Position numbers and translations under genes: made by a program
NCBI GenBank assembly: GCA_023387755.1
Contig: JAEWHO010000102.1
Location: 1 to 16,698, forward strand
Direction: 5' to 3'
Length of the DNA: 16,698 nucleotides
DNA from: Actinomycetes bacterium
Lineage (GTDB): Bacteria > Actinomycetota > Actinomycetes > Actinomycetales > Actinomycetaceae
Notes under the pieces: model-generated
Database searches by the model: none
What the model saw: only the letters and a program-made list of their open reading frames with translations
What the model was told of the DNA's origin: nothing
Part shown: one piece after another, positions 14,486-16,698 of the stretch
Position numbering within the stretch: the stretch's first letter is position 1
Layout of the letters: each line of letters opens with the position of its first letter

Positions 14486-15400
14486 ATGGGCCTCAACGTA
14501 CATGCAGTTTCACGCGCTTTTGGTAGCGTTCGCGCAGTCAACGAGGTGTCCTTTTCCGTAGAGCCCGGCCAGGTGATTGGCATGGTCGGCCCGAATGGCT
14601 GCGGAAAAACCACCACCATGTTGATGATGGTCGGGCTGTTACAGCCTGACACCGGCTGGATTGACGTCGACGGGAACGTCGTCGTCAGCGCGGATCCGAG
14701 CCACGCCTTCTCGCAAACCCAGGCCGCCGCGGGCCGCGCCCTCATGGGCTGGATGCCGGACCAATTCGGCTCCTGGGATGCACTCACCACCGAAGAAATC
14801 CTCACCCGCTTCGCGAAAATCTACGGGCTCGCCAACCCGGCCGCCCGCGTGGCGGAAGTGATCGACGCATTCAACCTGCAAGAATTCAGCGGGCGCCGCA
14901 TCCACACCCTCTCACGTGGGCAAAAACAGCGCCTCGGTTTCGCGCGCGCCCTGATTCACCGGCCGCGCTACCTGATCCTCGACGAACCCGCCAACGGGAT
15001 GGACCCGCGCGCCCGCCGGGACCTGCGCACCTTCGTACGAACGTACGCGCAAACCGGCGCGGGCGTCGTGATCTCCTCCCACATCCTCACCGAACTTGAC
15101 GATATGGTCGACGACGCCATCTTCATGCGCGCCGGCCGCCGAGTAGAAGCCGCCCCGCAGAGCCTCACCAACCGCTGGGACGTGACCGCCCTCAACCTCG
15201 ACGCGTGGCGCGAGTTCACCCGCCACTTCGCACCCACCCAGGGAGTCACCTTCACCGACGACGCATTCACCGCGCCGTCGAACGAACTGGCAGGCGAGAT
15301 CATCGCCCAAGCCTGCGCTGCCGGGGTGCGTTTCACCGGCGTCGCCCCCGCCCGCCACGACCTCGAATCCCGCTACCTGGCAATGGAGGAACAGTCATGA
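14486..15400 (+). CDS. ABC transporter ATP-binding protein (ABC-2/exporter type)
   Basis: The energy-coupling subunit of a probable export system, 304 residues. It has Walker A GPNGCGKTT (35-43), a Q-loop at about Q93, the signature LSRGQKQRL (142-150), Walker B LILDEP (163-168) and the H-loop histidine H199 in ISSHIL. The arrangement, with GMDPRAR after Walker B, is that of CcmA/DrrA-like proteins that pair with ABC-2 permeases, and the next gene is such a permease. About 100 residues after the H-loop form a C-terminal part without a recognised motif. GGAGG sits only one base before the ATG, an unusually short spacing; TAGCGT at 14474-14479 could alternatively be the -10 of a leaderless transcript. 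The substrate is unknown; it does not look like the ATPase of a sugar importer. Confidence 0.93.
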   Translation: MGLNVHAVSRAFGSVRAVNEVSFSVEPGQVIGMVGPNGCGKTTTMLMMVGLLQPDTGWIDVDGNVVVSADPSHAFSQTQAAAGRALMGWMPDQFGSWDALTTEEILTRFAKIYGLANPAARVAEVIDAFNLQEFSGRRIHTLSRGQKQRLGFARALIHRPRYLILDEPANGMDPRARRDLRTFVRTYAQTGAGVVISSHILTELDDMVDDAIFMRAGRRVEAAPQSLTNRWDVTALNLDAWREFTRHFAPTQGVTFTDDAFTAPSNELAGEIIAQACAAGVRFTGVAPARHDLESRYLAMEEQS

Positions 15401-16560
15401 GTATGAAACGTCTCTGGCTCGTCACCCAGCTCGACTTTGCGAAACGGGTCCGCTCCAGTCGCTGGATGATCGGGCTGATCGTATGGGCCGCGATGCTGGC
15501 GCTGTTCATTGGCTTTGTGATGGTGGTATCGAGCGGACTCGAGACGGCGTGGAACAGCATCCCACCGCTGACGATGCTGTTCACGCTCGTCATCGCGATG
15601 GTGATCACCGGCACGTCCGGTTCCGCCGCGATTAACGGCGAACGCGCCGACGCGACCCTCGCGCTCCTACAGGCCACCCCGGCCCGCGGCAGTGAAATTG
15701 TGATCGGGAAAATCATTGCCGCGTGGCTGGCCGCGATGGGGGTTTACGGCGTCGGCGTGGGAGTTACCCTCGTATTCGCGCTCATCACCACCCCGGGCGT
15801 GTTCGGCTACTACGTCATTGCAGCGCTCGCTGGCGTATTCATGCTGCTGTGCGTGGCCGCAATCGGCGTCGGCTACTCCTCTCTCACCCCGCGCCCGGTC
15901 GGGGCCGCCACGATGCTCGTGCTCACCATCGGCTTCGCGCTCGTGGGCACGCCGATGGTACTCGGGATCCTCTCCCAGGCCACGGCCACGAGGGTAGAGT
16001 TCAACACCCACTACTGCTACGTGGCGTCCGACCCGTGGATGCAGGGGCCCGGCGACGGCGCAGCTGGCACTGGATCGGCGGGCGACGGCGCAGGCCCCGG
16101 CAGTCAGCCGGAACGCCAATGCGAACCGGGAACGGGATCAGTGGAGCTGCACCATAACGACCGGTATTGGGGAGTCTTGCTGGTTAACCCTGTGGTTGCC
16201 ATCTCCGATGTGATGCCCGCCTCCGCGGAAGGTTGGGTGAGTACGCCGGATCCGGTCTTTGACCCCGAGGAGGGGGACTTCAAGAAGAGCGGTTACGTGA
16301 TCGAACCGACCAATTCCCTTAACCGCGGTATAGCGCTGCTTAGGAATGGGGCATATGAGTCGCCCATCGTCGATGACATGACGGGCGAGCAGGTTTACGC
16401 CGGCTACGGCAAACCCCTGCCGGCCGTCATCCACACCGGGCGGTTCTGGCCCATCTCGCTCGGCCTGTACGCGCTGCTTGGCGCAGGTATGGCGACAGTC
16501 GCGATCCGGCGCACCAGCGTGCCACTGCGCAAACTTGGGCGCAGCGTGCGCGTGGCGTAA
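15397..16560 (+). CDS. ABC-2 type transporter permease
   Basis: The membrane subunit of the exporter, 387 residues. The ATG overlaps the stop of the ATPase gene (ATGA) and follows GGAGGA, so the two proteins are made together. Six hydrophobic segments are visible near 24-46, 57-75, 104-131, 136-161, 168-193 and 349-369. Between the fifth and sixth is a polar loop of about 155 residues, predicted outside the cell if the N-terminus is cytoplasmic. It has a glycine-rich stretch with a repeated GDGA (219-236) and cysteines C207 and C242 that could form a disulphide. The segment SAAINGERADATLALLQATP (76-95) is typical of ABC-2 permeases. A longer reading from 15205 would overlap the ATPase gene with arginine-rich nonsense and is rejected. 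The substrate is unknown. Confidence 0.88.
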   Translation: MSMKRLWLVTQLDFAKRVRSSRWMIGLIVWAAMLALFIGFVMVVSSGLETAWNSIPPLTMLFTLVIAMVITGTSGSAAINGERADATLALLQATPARGSEIVIGKIIAAWLAAMGVYGVGVGVTLVFALITTPGVFGYYVIAALAGVFMLLCVAAIGVGYSSLTPRPVGAATMLVLTIGFALVGTPMVLGILSQATATRVEFNTHYCYVASDPWMQGPGDGAAGTGSAGDGAGPGSQPERQCEPGTGSVELHHNDRYWGVLLVNPVVAISDVMPASAEGWVSTPDPVFDPEEGDFKKSGYVIEPTNSLNRGIALLRNGAYESPIVDDMTGEQVYAGYGKPLPAVIHTGRFWPISLGLYALLGAGMATVAIRRTSVPLRKLGRSVRVA

Positions 16561-16611
16561 GGAGGCCACGCCAGCCCGTCTCGCTGCGGCGCGCAGGACA
16601 ATATCTCGTTT

Positions 16612-16649
16612 CAGAAAGCGATAGCAAATGCTATCGCTTTCTGTTTTTT
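16612..16649 (+). terminator. Intrinsic terminator after the ABC exporter operon
   Basis: A perfect 15-bp stem (16612-16626 with 16629-16643) is followed directly by six T (16644-16649), 51 bases after the exporter stop codon. This is the clearest intrinsic terminator in the window. The remaining bases to 16698 are G-rich and show no gene. Confidence 0.9.
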
Positions 16650-16698
16650 GGATATGTCTGCTGGGGAGGAAGGGCGGGGTGATGGGTGTGTGTGTGGG

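Noticed and set aside
15205..15396. Upstream start for the exporter permease
   Set aside because: It overlaps the ATPase gene by 196 bases with arginine-rich sequence; ATG 15397 forms the usual ATGA overlap and has a good ribosome site.
1..16698. tRNA, rRNA, CRISPR array, insertion sequence or prophage genes
   Set aside because: No cloverleaf-like segment, regular spaced repeat, transposase, integrase or phage protein was recognised on either strand, within the limits of reading by eye.

Overview
The window looks like chromosomal DNA of a high-GC Gram-positive bacterium (Actinomycetota). The genes are mostly GC-rich with C/G-ending codons, there is a twin-arginine signal peptide of a style common in Actinomycetota, the xylose isomerase is the short Streptomyces-type class, and GTG starts and GC-rich hairpins occur. 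The genus cannot be fixed from sequence alone; a host-associated Actinomyces-like organism is only a guess. No rRNA, tRNA, CRISPR array, transposase or integrase gene was recognised.

Layout: (1) 96-1196, minus strand: a secreted protein of unknown function with a Tat-like signal and an Ig-like segment, ended by a hairpin at 33-68. (2) 1197-1632: a 436-base divergent control region holding a Fur/Zur-like box, a perfect 16-bp palindrome and an OxyR-type half-site just upstream of a probable ahpC promoter. (3) 1633-4898, plus strand: a peroxide-defence group ahpC-ahpF-oxyR. AhpC reduces peroxides, AhpF recharges AhpC with NADH, and the redox-sensing LysR regulator OxyR probably controls them through the upstream site. 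(4) 5038-6201, minus strand: a ROK-family (XylR-like) repressor, divergent from (5) 6354-14278, plus strand: xylA, xylB, an alpha-xylosidase of the YicI type, and a sugar ABC importer (lipoprotein binding protein and two permeases, no ATPase). (6) 14486-16560: a two-gene ABC exporter, ending in a strong intrinsic terminator.

The central locus can be read as one pathway. The importer brings in an alpha-xyloside (isoprimeverose or another xyloglucan-derived oligosaccharide is the inferred substrate), the intracellular alpha-xylosidase releases xylose, XylA makes xylulose and XylB makes xylulose 5-phosphate for the pentose phosphate pathway. The ROK repressor probably responds to xylose and binds an inverted repeat over the xylA promoter. 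The alpha-xylosidase and importer genes are visibly less GC-rich than xylA/xylB and the flanking genes, which suggests that they were joined to an older xylAB unit.

Nothing here is a clearly new kind of system. The points most worth checking are the substrate and history of the alpha-xyloside locus, the stacked regulatory sites in 1417-1576, and the unknown secreted protein next to the Fur/Zur-like box.
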